A DNA stretch of 64,000 nt from Brachyhypopomus gauderio (Eukaryota; Chordata; Actinopteri; Gymnotiformes; Hypopomidae), in NCBI RefSeq assembly GCF_052324685.1, contig NW_027506873.1, positions 1,602,499 to 1,666,498 of the forward strand. Direction: 5' to 3'. Below are positions 26,401 through 38,300 of this stretch, in pieces. Each line of letters opens with the position of its first letter. The first letter of the stretch is position 1. Made by a program: the position numbers and the translations under genes. The notes beneath the pieces were generated by a model. It made no database searches. It worked only from the letters and a program-made list of their open reading frames with translations, and had not been told where the DNA came from.

Positions 26401-29400
26401 ATTATTATTATTATTATTATTTAAATATTTGGTTTTAACCGTAAAAACTGGGGGGGACCAACACTGGCTTTTGAAAAAGTGGGAGGGACATGTCCCCCCC
26501 GTCCCCCCTCCAAATTACATCCGTGCCCTGCCTTGTTCTTTGTGTCATTATGCCTATTTATCTGTCTTACTCGGATTGCCCTCCTGTTATGACCCGTGCC
26601 TGCTCTTTCGACCTCAAATATGTTATTCCCTTCAATAAATCTCACTCTCCTCAGCGTTTGTGTCCGCCTCCTCGCTCCACAGCGTATGCTGCATTACAAA
26701 TGAATAAATAAATAAATAAATATAAATATATAATATAAAAATATAAATAAATATCATTAAATATTATTTTAGTTTGACTATAATGTAATGTTGCTTCTCT
26801 ATACAGGACATTAATCCAGATGGATGTGCTGTCACATGTCCTGTGATATCTAGTCCAGGAACATACAAGCTGGACATTGTATTGAGAAGAGGTCATAATC
26901 TAGCAGTTCGGGATAGATCAGGTAAGGCCCGTCTCTCAGCTGTCCTTGACACAAAGTGTGGACATGTCTTCATATTGTAATTAGTACAAGCTGAGATCTA
27001 TGAAAGATTTCTGATCAACTGCTCCTACTTCATCATTAGGAACAAGTGACCCATATGTTAAGTTCAAAATTAGCAGGAAAGAAGTGTTTCGCAGCAAAAT
27101 CATCTACAAGAACCTTAATCCAGTGTGGGATGAGCGAATTTGCCTGGTAGTAGACAACCTACATGAGCCTCTCTATATAAAGGTAATGGACTGTATCACA
27201 TTGTGCTGCTCACTACTGCTCAACCACATGATGAAGTGCTCTGAAGTGTTGCATATACTACAGAATTCCATGGACAATATTTCTTCGGGCACATTCAAAA
27301 GATGTAAATGTCAAATTTAAGATACAAAAATGACGTAAATCCCTTATATTAACACTGTGGTGATGCGAACCACACCATTTAAACAAATTTAGAAAAAAGC
27401 AGTCCATGAATTTGGCCAGGGCTTTGTGCTGTGTACAATATCACAAGAGCTGTGCATCAAATTTGTTAGATTCATTCAAATCTTGTAGTTAATAATAATA
27501 ACCAGTTAATATGGTTGTTTGATTCATTTAGCATCAATCCTTGCTCCTATACAAAAGTAGGGTGGGAAATCTGGAGTGCTCCTTTGAGGACCGTGATTTG
27601 AATACCTCTGCTTAATTCATTCATAATGCACTCCACACCAAATGGATGAAGTTACGGAGTACTTAAGATTAAATGATCTACTACAGGTGTTCGACTATGA
27701 CTTTGGCCTCCTGGATGACTTCATTGGGTCAACCTACTTGTACCTGGACTCACTAGAGAAGCAGAGGTTGACATTTTTATAATCACTGTGCTCTTAGCCA
27801 GACACATATGTTAGTCTTTCATATTTAAGTTAACATTTAAGTAATTGTGAGCAGTTACGACTCTTAAGTTTATCTAGTTAGACAGGTGAACTTCACAACA
27901 AAACACTTGTATTTGTTTACATCTAAACCACTGAAACTGGTTGGAGTACCTCTTTAAGCCAAACAATTTGAGTGATGTATTTTAAATACTTGTTCTATGC
28001 GCATTCCAGAATGAATTTGAGTTTTTTTGTGTCAGACCTCTTGATGTCAAACTGCAACTCCAGGACTCTCAGTACCCTAATCAGGACCTTGGTTCTCTTG
28101 AGCTAGCCGTCACCCTGACCCCTAAAGCTGGAGCAGATAGAGAGCTGGTAAGACTGCACTCACCCCACAATGACAGCTTTGCCGGGGTCCTCAAAGGGAG
28201 GGGCCGGGGTCCTCAACGTGACAGACGCCCCCTCCAAGGGCACTACCCGTCCCGGGGTGCCAACAGGACCGAGTGCCCCGAACCCACGACGATGGGCGGA
28301 TCAGACGCGCTCAGTCCTGCGTCTGGGAGGTGACTGCCCTTGGCGAAGCGTCCGCTACGAATCGCCTAGCACACCCTCCCTGGGAAGACGGGGGAAAAGA
28401 CGTTAGACACAGTAAACGGGACAGTTACAAACACACAAACGGGTACACTCACACACAAAGGCACAAACGGGAAAAGGGGATTAGGTAGACACACGGGCAG
28501 ACTTATGAATACTGGGACGGACAAACACACACACGACTTATGCCCGGTTCACACTACACGATTTTAGGCTGGTTTTTCAGTCGCCGACTGATCGGCGACA
28601 GAAACTGTGGTCGGAGGCAAATCGGCGATCACTCGTTGCTCGCTCAGTCGTGTAGTGTGAACTGCTGAAAGACGCTCGCCGAGCAGTCGCCGACTCGTCG
28701 CAGACGACCGGCAGATATCTAGCATGTTTAATATCTAGCCCAGTCGGCGACTGAGAGTCGGCAGCAGCGTCTAGCTACAGCCAATGGGAACGCGGAGAGA
28801 GAACCGCGGCACCGCTGAAGATATCTCTGAAGAATGTAAAAAACTTTCAAGAATACTTTCAAAACAGTAACCCAGCAAACACACAAAATCCTCACCTTTC
28901 TTACAACTTTACTACAACACTGTGTTTAAGTTATTGTGACAGCACTGGAGAAATAGTGCGATTGATTATATTTATGGTCACTTTGGACTATGGAGTGTTT
29001 AAACGGTAAAAAATAATAATAACAAAAATGTGGAGTACATGTACATTGTTTTTTTCTTCTATGTGGTGTTGCTGGTTCTCACGAGAGTTTCGTTTTCGTG
29101 TTCTCGTGTTTTTGGACGGCAGCCAGATGAGTCGGCGATTCCCCAGTCGTGTAATTCGTGAGCCCGCGTCGCCGATCAGTCATGTAGTGTGAAAGCCACA
29201 ACAACTGAAAGACTCACGATTACAGCACAACCAGTCGTGTAGTGCGAACGGCACAAAAACCTGACGACTGAAAAGTCGTGTAGTGTGAACCTGGCATTAG
29301 GCGCCAGGCTGCGCGCCAGGAGGAGAGCGAGGAGGGGAGTGAGATCGGGAGCTGCTGGTGCAGCAGGCGCTGCGGTGGACGGTGCTCCTCCTGCCCTTGC

Positions 29401-32400
29401 TGCATACCCTCCACTGGGCGCAGCGCGGCTGGCGGACGCGCCTGGCGCAGCGTGGCCGGCGAACGCGCCCGACGTAGCGCGGCTAGCAGATCCTCTGGAG
29501 TTGATCCTGGGCGCTTCCACCTCCATCTCCTCCGCCTCGCTGCCACGGCTCCAACTCATGGACTGCCCCAGGCTGCCACCCCGGGAGCAGTCCATCCTCT
29601 CTCCTCCGGAGCGGTCGGAGGACGGAGTCCACCTCCCCTTCACAGTCCCAGCCGAACACTCAGAGGGAGGCGGACTGCCCTCCTCCTCTTCACCGTAGTC
29701 GCTCACCGACGGGGGGTAGGCTTCCTCCCCTTCCCCACCGTAGTCAACGGTGGAAGCATCACACAGAGACGGAGGGTAGGCCTCTTCTGCGTCCTCCTGC
29801 TCCTCCTCCTCGCCTGAGGAGTCCCCCTCCCCAAACTCGCTCTCGGGGGTCCTTTCCACCCCGCAGAGCGCGAAGGAGCCCACCCGCAGGGGTGAGGGCT
29901 CCCTGGATGTAGAGGGGTTGTACCTCCTCCAAAGCCGCACCGCCTCCTGGTGGAGCCTCTCGCAGCAGGGACGCACATATCGGGTCTTTCATGAGCTGCG
30001 CCTGAGTCGGCGGGTCTTCCTCCTTTCCAAGCTCGCCCTCTGGTGGCGTGTCTGCCCCGTAGAATTCAGGGACGATCACGCGTATGGGCGAGCTCTCCCG
30101 GGAAGGAGAGGGGTGTTTCTCCTCCCACACCCGCGCAGCTGTCCGGCGGTATTTCTCCGCCAACTCGGGTATGGAGGTCTCCTGAGCACAGCAGGTACGA
30201 GCACTCGGGGTCCTGCATGAGCTGTGCCCGAGTCGGCGGGGCTTTGCGGCGCGGGGGAGAGGAAGAAGAGCGGTGGTGCCGCTTGCTGGGGCGATCCGCC
30301 TTCTTAGGCTGCGTGGCGTAGCCTGGCATCTTGGTGTCTCTTCGCGGCTCGTCGTTCTGTGACGTTCGGGCTATGCCAAGGACGAGACACAGAATCCTCA
30401 GTTTTGAAGACAGACGTCACTTTTAATGTAAACAGATATTGCGCAATCAGCGCACGATAAACATGAACACAGCACACAACGTGCGGACTTAGACAACGAC
30501 GAGCACAGGACACTGCGCGAGCGCACATTAAATAGACAAACCACATTAGCCCCACGTGATCACGAGACGATTCACAGGCCAATTAATGTGTCTTTTATAT
30601 GTAACATCATTTGAATAAACTCAATTTGGGATTCACAGCATCCCTGTGAATATCAGACCACTGATTGCACTTAACCAATTTTCAGGGTTATCAACAATAA
30701 CACCGGTGATTGAATGTTTCGCCACCATATTTATGCATTTTCTTTTCAGGCGTTTCTATCAGAATTGCTTCAAGATTTGAAAATGAATGTACAAACCGGA
30801 TCCCAAAAAAGTTGGGACACTAAACAAATTGTGAATAAAAACTGAATGCAATGATGTGGAGGTGCCAACATCTAATATTTTATTGAGAATAGAACACAAA
30901 TCACAGATTTAAACTGAGAGAATGTATCATTTAAAGGGAAAAATATGTTTCAAAATTTCATGGCGTCAATAATAATAATGTGGCAAACGTGATTACACTT
31001 GAATGTTAGCTGGTTTAAATGCATCTCAGACCACCTCCTGAAGTGATTTTATTCATCAGACTTAAATCCAAATTAAATTACCAAATGCCAGAGGCTCTTT
31101 ACTTTCACTTACTGATATCGGAAGAGCAGATGGGTAAGGGAGAATTACGCCACACAATTAGGCACATGAATATCCACTCTTCTTTAGAGCAGGTCAGGCA
31201 GTCCAGGTCGGCCATGGGGAGGCCGGTGGGTATCCAGGGATCAGGCGTGGGACGCATGGGACTGATGCATGGTTAGTAATTGGAGAAAGAGAATCGCTTG
31301 GTACGTAACATGAGAGACCATAGTTCACAAAGGACAGAGGGAAAGAGGGGTGTATATATGTGAGGATATTATTAGTATTCTGAAGATGGGTTTCTGTAAT
31401 GGGGTTGAGAGCCTCTAGTGGTGAGTAGAGGACAAAACGGGCAGTACGCATTACAGAGTCACTGGTGGAGTGAGATTAATTAAGGGCAAAGCCAGGTTCA
31501 TGGTCATAACAACAGAGCATAGAGCTAACATGTCCGGATACGGAATAGATAATAAACATAAAGCAAAAACACAAAAACTGAAAAGAAAACAAAGAAACAC
31601 AATGGAAAATAATCTACAAGGAAATACGAAGCACAGGGCACAGGCTTAGCAAACGCAGAGGCTAAGACAGAGTTTAGGTTTAGGTTTAGTACAAAACACA
31701 ATGGGGTTAGGACCAGTGTCAAGACTGGGGACTAGGGAAACACTAAGGAAAATCCAGGAAAAGGATATGACAGGTGTGCCAAGGTGAGGGGGATACTAGG
31801 GAGGAGCAAGTCATGAAAGATCTCAATATATGTTGTGGGACCAGTCGTCCCCTGAACAATGGAGTCTCTCAGAGATGTCATTGGTCAGGTTAGATGTTCC
31901 ATATGTAAAATGGGTTAATGTATGTTTGATGTGTTCATGTTTGTGTGTTCGTGTGTGTGTGTGTGTGTGTGCACGTCTCTACATGTGCATACCTCTGATG
32001 GAGTGCTTCTGTGAACACAGCAGGTGAGTCAGAGGCCGTCTGACCTGCACAAGAAGTCTCAGCTATGGAGGAGTATGCTGAGCATCGGCCTCATCGAGGG
32101 TCGTAACCTTGTTCCCATGGACACGAATGGCCTTAGTGACCCCTATGTCAAATTCAGACTTGGCAATGAGAAATACAGGAGCAAGGTACTAATGTCAGTC
32201 CTGCAGTGTCTCACGGATCTGCTCTTTACATTTACTAATGTTCATTTCCAGCACTTATAATATACAGTGCCTGACATAAGTTCTGTCGCTTATCCATGTT
32301 GTGGAAACAAAAGCTTATAACCTGACTTTAAATTCATCGATTGGTTTTAGAAATGACTCATATGAAAGCTGAAATCCTCCCAAATGAGATTTAATTTACG

Positions 32401-35276
32401 AAAATAAATTTGCTTTACTGTAGAAATATTGATCATTTAATGAACACCGAAAGGTCAGATTTTAGCAAGACAAAAGTTTTGTCGCCCACAGAAAGTAAGG
32501 TGAAAATCAAACAAATAATTCACTTCATATACAAATATATGCTTCATAACACTGGTGAATGACGTTGTGGTGCTATTAGAGCCATATTTAATATTTTGTG
32601 TGACTTCCACGAGATTGAAGGACCGCATCCATGTGGTTCAACAATGATTCATACAATTTATTGATGAAGTCATCAGGAATAGCAAAGAATGCAGTCTTAC
32701 ATGCCTCCCAGAGTTCATCAAAATTCTTTGGTTTTGTTTTCCAAGCTTCTTCTTTCATCCTACCCCAAACATGCTCAATGATGTTCATGTCGGGTGACTG
32801 GGCTGGCCAGTCCTGGAGCACCTTGATCTTCTTCGCCTTGAGGAACTTTGATGTAGAGATGGATGTATGAGATGAAGCACCATCCTGCTGTAAAATTTGA
32901 TCACTTTTATGATTGGGAACGCAAGATGTAGCTAATACTTCTTGATATTTTAGGTTATTGATATTGTCTTCCACCTTGCAAATGTTTTGCACACCCCCAT
33001 ACTGAATGTAACCCCAGACCATGATCTTTCCACCAACAAACTTGACTGTTTTCTGGGTGAATCTTGGATCCATACGGGCTCCAGTAGGTCTCCTGCAGTA
33101 TTTCCGTCGGCTGTGGTGTCACTTTTCCGACATCCATCCGTTTAGCAGGCTGTGGGCCTTGGCAAATGCCACATGTTTTTTTTACCTGCCTTTTGTTTAG
33201 TGCTGGCTTCTGGGCACTGATTCGACCATGGAGGCCATTTCAAGACATGGAAGACAGAAGACAGAATCCTACAAACTGTTCTAGTTGACACAGGGACTTG
33301 AGGTGACCAGGCCTGGTGGAGCTCTGCTGCAGTGGAAGAGGGACTGGCTTTGGATTTTCTAACCAACAAACGTTCCTCCCGAGCAGTTGTCTTGTGGGGT
33401 CTGCCGGACCTGGGCTTGTCAAAAACATCTCCAGTCTCTTCACATTTTTTAAAAATTCTTTGTACTTGACGCTGAGACACATTAAATGTGCCAGCCACCT
33501 CTGCAGTGGATTTGGTCTTCGGCGTCTTGATAATCAAGGCTTTGGTCGCAGGATGGATTTTTGGCATGTTGTCAGAGGTTGCAATGCAAGTGAGGTTGCA
33601 ATGCAAGTGAAGGTCTGGGGTGCTGGAGTTCTTTTTATACACACCCACTAATTAACCAATCAATTAGTGAGCACAGGTGAGGCTGTAAACTAGGATTGGG
33701 TGCATTATTTGACAAGGCGACAAAACTTTTGTCTTGCCAAAATCTGACCTTTCTGTGTTCATTAAATTATCAATATTTCTGCAGTAAAGCAAATTTATTT
33801 TCGTAAATTAAATCTCATTTGGGAGGGTTTCAGCTTCCATATATACATATATCGCATAATGCAGCTGAAACTCTATTTTACAAATCAGTTTTATTGCAGC
33901 TGCTAAGAGCCAAAAGTGGTCCTTATGGCACAATTTGGGAAAACACTAACTCTTGTAGCCTATCTATTGACCTGTTGCACTAAACCTTAAGCATATTCTC
34001 TGCCTTACACTCATTTAGAAATTCTTAAACACACTTTTGGCAAAACATTAAACGATTAGACACGATATTCAAAACTGAAAACCATGTGTTTCTTTTGGAA
34101 AACACTGCCACGCAACTGTTACACCCACCTACCAAAATCCATGCTCAGGAACCGTTTTTTTTTTACAAATGTTTAGACATCAAAGCCTAATCACTATAAA
34201 GAGGCCACAAGTTGCAAATCTTGGTTTGCACATCAGTGCAAGTACCCATCGCTGCAGAATCAAAAGTCCAGGGGGTGGAGCTAGATCTAAATCCAACTCC
34301 TCCCACCGTCCATAGTTTCTTTTGGTCGGTCCAGGGAGCGGGCGGAGCTGCATCTAATCCAACTCCTCCTACGTGTCCCTTACGTTTTCCGACCAGGAAG
34401 TATAAATCTAATAAATTCACCCTTAAGACTTTTACCGTTTAAAGATCAAAATTTAAATCAAAATTTAAATAACACAATACATGTTTTTTTAAGTTTACAA
34501 GAAAATGTAAAAGTGGACAGGAATAATGATCTGTGATTGCCAACATAATAAAGTACAGTACATTTCTTAAATATGTACTATTTCATTTTTTTTTACCTTT
34601 AATAAAAAATACTTTTTTCGTTAGGACAGTACACTTCAGGTGTACAGAATGGACAGTGGTATTTACTGCAACAAGTAGTGCACTGCACAACTGAAAGCGT
34701 CTGTCCTTTTTTCAAAACCATGATATGCATCTATAGATGGATGGAAAAATATAAATAGCATGATATTAGTGTTTGTGAAGTTTTTCAGTGAACTGATTAA
34801 TGAGGATCATGGCCGTTACATGCACACACTACTGAATAGCATCTGCAAAAAAACTAAAAGCTATTCACACCCTAATGCCACACTCTCTAATGACACACTT
34901 TCTAATACCACAATGTCTAATTCCACACTCTCTAATGCCATACTCTCCAATACCACACTCTCTAATACTACACGCTTGCTAGCTTGAAGTAGCCAATGCC
35001 AAACCAGTGAAAGCCACTACTTTGCCATTGATTTTTCTCATGTGTAAATAGACCATGGCCAAGACCCTGAACCCTCAGTGGAGGGAACAGTTTGACCTAC
35101 ACATGTCTGATGAAGATGGAGGAATCCTTGACATCTCTGTCTGGGACAAAGACACAGGCAAGAGGGACGACTTCATTGGCCGGTGAGCTAAAATCTGGCA
35201 GCTATGATGACTGTTACTTCATTTGTGTGAGTTATGTGATGCCAACCTGGGTTGCTTCAGTTTACAAATATATGCC

Positions 35277-35311
<35 letters not shown>

Positions 35312-38300
35312 CATGTGTGTATATGTGCGGGTGTGTGTGTGCTTGTGTGTGTGTGTGCGTGTGTGTGTGTGTATGTGCGCGTGTGTGTGTGCGTGCGTGT
35401 GTGTGTGTGTGTGTATGTGCGCGTGTGTGTGTGTGCGTGCGCGTGTGTGCGCGTGTGTGTGTGTGCGCGCGTGTGTGTGTGTGCGTGCGCGCGTGTGTGT
35501 GTGTGCGTGCGCGTGTGTGCGCGTGTGTGTGTGTGCGCGCGTGTGTGTGTGTGTATGTGCGAGTGTGTGTGTGTGTGCACGCGTACGCCCTGTAGGTGTC
35601 ACTTGGATCTGTCCACCCTGAGTAAGGAACAGACTCATAGACTGAATCTGGATCTGGAGGGTGGCAAAGGACAGCTGGTGCTTCTCATCACTCTCACAGC
35701 CACGGCTGCCGTTTCCATCTCCGACCTCTCCGTCAGCCTGCTTGACGACCCACAGAGTCGCCGGGAGGTCGTTGACAGATATGTGAGTGAAGGAGTTCCA
35801 TCCAGTGCTCTTGAATTCTTGAAATTCTTTAGATTCTCCCCTTGATTTTAAGGGATGCTGAAAAGAGTTTAACAAACAAACAAATAAACTGGTTGGAAAC
35901 AAAGAAACTTTTAAAATATAAAGGCACAGTCCCTTGGCATGCTCTACCATGCAGTTCATTCACATGGTCAGATGGGGGGGCTAGATCACTGATGCATGAG
36001 TGTAGTCTGAGCTCGCCATGCTTTCTGCTGGAAGAAGGGATATGGTGGGGGCTGCGACTGGGCTGAACAAAGAGAAAGATATCTCAGCCAACGCTAACCC
36101 TAGCCGGAGCTCTATTCACCACACACCATTGTTCTGTTCGTCTCCCTGGAGAGCCAGTCAATGTATGCTTTACAGAATGCTCATCACCACTGCACAGTGA
36201 CCCTCTATGAGAAAAAGTGAGCCCAATAAAGACGTATTGCTAAGAGCCCATGGATAATCTGAAGTGGCAGCTCAATATTCCCTGTAGGTACCCACAGCAT
36301 AGGCGTTTGTTCCTGTACGGCCTCTCACGGAAAGTTTGTTGTTGGTTGGCGTCTGTCTGCTGGAGTTGCCAGAGCTTTAAGTAGAGTCTTGTCCTCGGGC
36401 AGGTGGGACTGTCAGGGCAGAATTCAAACATTCAACTCTTACTTCTTGCTTTTCTCCTTTCTGTCTCTTTCAGAGACTGCTGAGGTCTTTCTATAATCTG
36501 AACGATATTGGAATTGTTCAGGTAAAGATCCTACGAGCTGAGGGTCTGATGGCTGCTGATGTCACAGGTGAGAGCTGGTAGATGAGTGCACTGGCATAAC
36601 TGAACAAAAGTCTCGTTTTCAGACACATTTTCCCCTCAGATTTCAGCATAACGGCTATAAACCTCTTTGAAATGCCAACAGGAGAAGGCAGGATGGTTTT
36701 AATGTGCCCACCACAGAGTGTTTTGCACACTGCCAATTCTGGTGCTGAGAGTAGCTGAGTTGTTTATATTTTGCTTGTCATTATCTGAGTGGTGTCAGGT
36801 ATTTACCAAAAAAAAGAAGGTTTAAAGAAATCTTACATTTTGAGTTACAAAGAGAAAATGCTAAACATTACGACATGTGGTTTGATACTCCAGTGTATTG
36901 TTTCATTATCAATTACCACAGACAAAAATGTTTACCTGTTTCACACAATTTGGAAAGCCACACACTTATGGTCAAGACCTAAGGGAATCACATCAATCAC
37001 ATTATAGGGAAACACATCAAATGTAATGTCTATGATCATACAAAACAGATGCAGTAGATTTAGATTATGTTGCTGTTGGAGTATTCCTGTAAAATTACAA
37101 TGCAAAAACCCTTTTGGAGTACTAGTGAGGAAGACAATGAGATGAGAGTTTTGTCCACTGGGGGTGCTGTGCGACTCACCCAAGGCATTCTGGAGGTCTC
37201 TCACTGGAGGAGCCCGCCTCTGAATTCACACTCCCTTTTTGTTGCCCCAGCAAAGATGGACAAAGGCCTTTTAAAAGTGCACACACAGATAAAAACAAGC
37301 AAAAATAAAATAATAGTAAAATACAAGAGTGTCTTTAATGAACACTTTTTGTATGTTTTCTCTGAGCTGAAAAATTACACACAAAAAAAAAAAAATTATT
37401 TTTCTGAATGGTATATGCATTTTCTGCCATTATAGTTTGCACAGTTGTAATAGTTAAAGAAAACATATTATAGTTACTTTAGGAGTCATCATTGGCCCTG
37501 TAGTGTTCTTAATGGAATAATGGAAAAAATTATGGAATCTGGCCCCCCAGCAATGAAGATAAAAAACAAACATTTTTTATCAAGCCACTCAAACATTGCA
37601 GAGAAATGTTATTTATTTATTTTGATGAACACACACACTTGACTGTAATGTACATTTGTGCAATTTGAAACTGCAGAATTTGTTCATGTGTGTTACAGGG
37701 AAGAGCGATCCATTCTGTGTATTGGAGCTTGGTAATGATCGTCTACAGACACACACAGTATACAAAAATCTAAACCCTGAGTGGAATAAAGTCTTTACTT
37801 TGTAAGTGACTAAGAAACCCTCTCTCTGTATGACTTACACAATGGCCCAGCTATTTCAAATAACATTAATCAAATATTTGAATTTCCATCTTCACTCTTC
37901 ATATAACTAATATGATGGAACAGTTTCATCTGAAACTACACTCATAAAAATGCTGATAAAACTATTTTGGGCTTCGTGCAGATTGCCCCAGTAGGAGAAG
38001 CATTTATGGTGTCAGGTAAAGCATTAGAGGTCCATAGAGGTCCTTTAAAGAACTTTCTAGGCTTTGCTAGAAGTCCAAATCAGAAATATCTCTGTCATCT
38101 TTTTCCCTTCAACTTTTAGAATAGGAGAGAGATCAACTCTGACATTGTGTTATGTCTGTATTCATAAATCCCCCAACCCTTTTTAAGCTTTTAAGATCTT
38201 TTTTTGCTAGAGTATACTTGTATTGAAAACATTTGATAATTAGGCCTATGACAACATTATATTGAACTTGCTCTTACCACAGGAATGTGAAAGACATCCA

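Larger units (their letters stand above)
20616..26429 (+). mobile_element. LINE (CR1/L2 type), 5' truncated, split by a foldback element
   Basis: The left ORF (20608-22695) has endonuclease motifs [21 protein letters not shown] and DHRAV, then RT motifs [43 protein letters not shown] and [11 protein letters not shown]. The right part (25740-26237) has [15 protein letters not shown] and [16 protein letters not shown] and ends [10 protein letters not shown]. The tail is (ATT)n at about 26393-26420. Flanking TGGTTTT occurs at 20609-20615 and 26430-26436. Apart from the inserted element the frame appears open, so the copy is young. Confidence 0.88.
20572..26525. mobile_element. hAT-like element with 8-bp target duplication, carrying a LINE
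   Basis: Ends CATGGACGTAATTTTG and, in reverse complement, CACGGATGTAATTTGG. Flanking CCCTGCCT is present at 20564-20571 and 26526-26533. Subterminal GTGGGGGGGACATG is mirrored by CATGTCCCCCCC. What remains of the element itself is short; the rest of the span is a later LINE insertion. Confidence 0.72.
20255..26698 (+). mobile_element. LTR-like element, split by a nested insertion
   Basis: Left part 20255-20571 begins TGTCACGTAGGG and has TATTTATAG; right part 26534-26698 has CAATAAA and ends GCATTACA. Together 482 bp. Flanks GATGA and AATGA agree in 4 of 5 bases. The two halves join at the duplicated CCCTGCCT of the inserted element. Confidence 0.6.
28180..30590 (-). mobile_element. Non-autonomous LTR-type element with a modular ORF
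   Basis: The left edge ends GGGGTCCTCAACGTGACA at 28222, identical to the end of the solo LTR at 54580-54872. The right LTR copy begins TGTGACGTTCGGGCT near 30357 and shares AAGGACGAGACACAGAATCC with it. Both LTRs are incomplete. Between them a GC-rich minus-strand reading starts [18 protein letters not shown] at 30329, just inside the right LTR. No protease, RT or integrase. A Harbinger-like MITE sits inside. Confidence 0.6.

Noticed and set aside
29285..29698. GC-rich 137-residue plus-strand ORF
   Set aside because: Antisense shadow of the modular minus-strand reading of the LTR-type element.
34760..34987. ORF with repeated LSNTT units as a small repeat protein
   Set aside because: It comes from the 15-bp tandem repeat, whose length is a multiple of three, inside an MCTP intron.
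35092..35959. Long ORFs of Cys/Val or His/Thr repeats on both strands
   Set aside because: They are translations of the TG/CG tract, open only because the repeat lacks stops.
36531..36540. Internal donor (CAGGTAAAG) splitting MCTP exon 9
   Set aside because: The conserved C2C sequence continues through it to the real donor at 36568.
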